Shown here in pieces: positions 62,819-64,000 of a DNA stretch of 64,000 nucleotides. A model generated the notes under the pieces. That model ran no database searches and was not told the DNA's origin. It was given only the letters and a program-made list of their open reading frames with translations. A program made the position numbers and the translations under genes. Position 1 is the stretch's first letter, and each line of letters begins with the position of its first letter. This stretch comes from Flavobacterium sp. 140616W15 (GTDB taxonomy: Bacteria > Bacteroidota > Bacteroidia > Flavobacteriales > Flavobacteriaceae), in the NCBI RefSeq assembly GCF_003668995.1, contig NZ_CP033068.1, forward strand, positions 930,001 to 994,000. The letters run 5' to 3'.

Positions 62819-63471
62819 TAAGCTTTTGTAGCAATAATTGTTTTACCCCCAATTGCTTTTTGGTTTAATACTACATTGATAGGTGTGCCTAAAGGTAAGA
62901 AAATATCCACTCTTGAACCAAATTTAATAAAACCAGCATCTGTACCTTGTTCTACTTGCATTCCTTCTTGTGCGTAATTTACAATTCTACGAGCCAAAGC
63001 GCCTGCAATTTGTCTGTATAAAACTTCTCCGAAAGATTTGTTTTCGATTACAACTGTTGTTCTTTCATTTTCTTCACTTGCTTTTGGATGCCATGCAACT
63101 AAGAATTTACCTGGGTGATATTTGCTGAATTTTACAATCCCATCTAATGCATAACGAGTTACGTGTACATTGATCGGTGACATGAAAATCGAGATTTGAA
63201 GACGTTTGTCTTTAAAATATTCTCCTTCGTAAACTTCTTCAATCACAACAACTTTTCCATCAACTGGAGCAAGAATTTGATTGATGTCTTTGATTACAGT
63301 TCTTTTTGGGTTTCTAAAAAACTGCAAGATGATGATTAGTAGCAATAATGCACTAAACTGAATAAGCATTTTGATCCAATTGGTATCAATAAAGTGATCA
63401 GTTAATAAAAGCACAACACTAACGAATATAGTGCCTAATAAAATGGATTGGGTTCCTTCTTTATGAAACAT
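62818..63471 (-). CDS. psd: Phosphatidylserine decarboxylase, short form
   Basis: The 217-residue precursor makes phosphatidylethanolamine. It has two N-terminal membrane helices (about 9-25 and 34-51), the DGKVVVIEEV segment, MSPINVHVTRYALDG, and the self-cleavage site Gly185-Ser186 in FIKFGSRVDIFLPLG, where the pyruvoyl group forms. It is the archaeal/Bacteroidota type without a long N-terminal domain. The 11-base overlap with cdsA and the one-base overlap with acbp show coupled translation. Confidence 0.95.
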   Translation of the reverse strand: MFHKEGTQSILLGTIFVSVVLLLTDHFIDTNWIKMLIQFSALLLLIIILQFFRNPKRTVIKDINQILAPVDGKVVVIEEVYEGEYFKDKRLQISIFMSPINVHVTRYALDGIVKFSKYHPGKFLVAWHPKASEENERTTVVIENKSFGEVLYRQIAGALARRIVNYAQEGMQVEQGTDAGFIKFGSRVDIFLPLGTPINVVLNQKAIGGKTIIATKA

Positions 63472-64000
63472 AATTTAAAATTTGGTAAAATAAAAATACA
63501 ATTGGTGCTACAAATATAACACTATCTAATCGATCTAAAACACCTCCATGACCAGGCATTATTGTTCCGCTATCTTTAACTCCGGCTATTCTTTTAAATT
63601 TTGATTCAATTAAATCACCGATTGTACCAAAAACACCAACTATTAAAGCGATAATTGTCCATATTAAAATAGATTTATCACTAAAATTGGGGTTTGGCTT
63701 GATATATAATTTTGAAATTAAATAGCCTGCAAAACAAGCAAAAACAAGTCCGCCTAGAAACCCTTCTATGGTTTTTTTCGGCGAAATACGTTCAAATAAT
63801 TTATGTTTTCCAATAGATTTTCCTACCAAATAGGCAAAAGTGTCATTTGTCCATATAAGTATGAATAATCCAATAATGATTTTAGGATTGTAATCTTTAA
63901 CTCCAAATGAAATTTTGGTGATGAAAATAAAAGGTAGAGTAATATATCCTAATAAGTAGATATATTTAGATGCTCTACTTATAGCCTGGGTATCATCAAA
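63461..64000 (-). CDS. cdsA: Phosphatidate cytidylyltransferase, partial
   Basis: The gene runs off the window at 64000; 179 C-terminal residues are present. The frame has no stop up to the edge, and reads FDDTQAISRASKYIYLLGYI…ILIWTNDTFAYLVGKSIGKHKL, so the true start is outside; a TTG within the frame at 63829 is not the start. The C-terminal CdsA signature is SKFKRIAGVKDSGTIMPGHGGVLDRLDS with its metal-binding acidic residues. It makes CDP-diacylglycerol, the precursor for phosphatidylserine used by psd. Confidence 0.95.
   Translation of the reverse strand, partial: FDDTQAISRASKYIYLLGYITLPFIFITKISFGVKDYNPKIIIGLFILIWTNDTFAYLVGKSIGKHKLFERISPKKTIEGFLGGLVFACFAGYLISKLYIKPNPNFSDKSILIWTIIALIVGVFGTIGDLIESKFKRIAGVKDSGTIMPGHGGVLDRLDSVIFVAPIVFLFYQILNYVS

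Noticed and set aside
63461..63829. cdsA as a complete 122-residue gene starting at 63829
   Set aside because: The codon there is an internal TTG, and the frame stays open with CdsA-like sequence to the window edge.

Overview
The window is about 64 kb of a low-GC chromosome from a Bacteroidota member, almost certainly a Flavobacterium-like member of the Flavobacteriaceae. The reasons are SusC/SusD-type glycan uptake genes, many lipoproteins with the Bacteroidota lipobox, promoters with the TAnnTTTG -7 box, few Shine-Dalgarno sites, and typical flavobacterial genes (MiaE-type hydroxylase, OstA-like protein, DUF349 protein, CreD cluster, KdsA). I see no rRNA, tRNA, CRISPR array, prophage or insertion sequence.

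Layout. 1-8.1 kb: a tiny membrane protein, a DUF808 membrane protein, a small lipoprotein, then an agmatine-to-putrescine block (aguB, an OmpA-type porin on the other strand, aguA, an AraC/GyrI-like regulator, and a second agmatine deiminase that is a lipoprotein). 8.1-17.1 kb: housekeeping metabolism (fumarylacetoacetase, glyA, miaE, a GNAT acetyltransferase, a frameshifted corA, and pta-ackA). 17.1-29.1 kb: a polysaccharide utilization locus with a membrane-spanning propeller/LuxR-type regulator, SusC, SusD, a GH144-type endo-beta-1,2-glucanase, an esterase and a GH3 beta-glucosidase; beta-1,2-glucan is the most likely substrate. 29.2-33.5 kb: a GDPD lipoprotein, a GH43-type lipoprotein with discoidin and FN3 modules, and a secreted M28 peptidase. 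33.7-35.0 kb: an SDR and a MarR regulator. 35.2-39.1 kb (minus): a six-gene envelope cluster with CreD, a Coq4-like protein, a winged-helix regulator and a YiiX-type hydrolase. 39.1-45.4 kb (minus): a beta-barrel-like protein, kdsA, small membrane and lipoprotein genes, a YhhN lysoplasmalogenase paired with an alkylglycerol-monooxygenase-like enzyme, and prmA-clpS. 45.5-49.0 kb: two overlapping genes of unknown function. 49.2-58.9 kb (minus): a DUF349 protein, a membrane-anchored GH1, a TPR protein with aroE, a class III aminotransferase and an OstA-like protein. 59.7-64 kb: a GH13 lipoprotein, then (minus) a superoxide dismutase lipoprotein and the acbp-psd-cdsA phospholipid genes, with cdsA cut by the window edge.

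Three genes (corA, the esterase and bglX) each carry a single-base frameshift, always one base short in an A or T run, while the protein continues intact in the next frame. This looks more like under-called homopolymers in the assembly than three independent pseudogenes. Several intergenic regions contain dispersed palindromic repeats and one structured element that resembles the Flavo-1 RNA family.

The least described parts are the two-gene unknown module at 45520-48967, the AGMO-like/YhhN pair, the CreD/Coq4 cluster, and the regulator/palindrome/promoter arrangement in front of susC. All functions are read from sequence and family memory; no database search was run.
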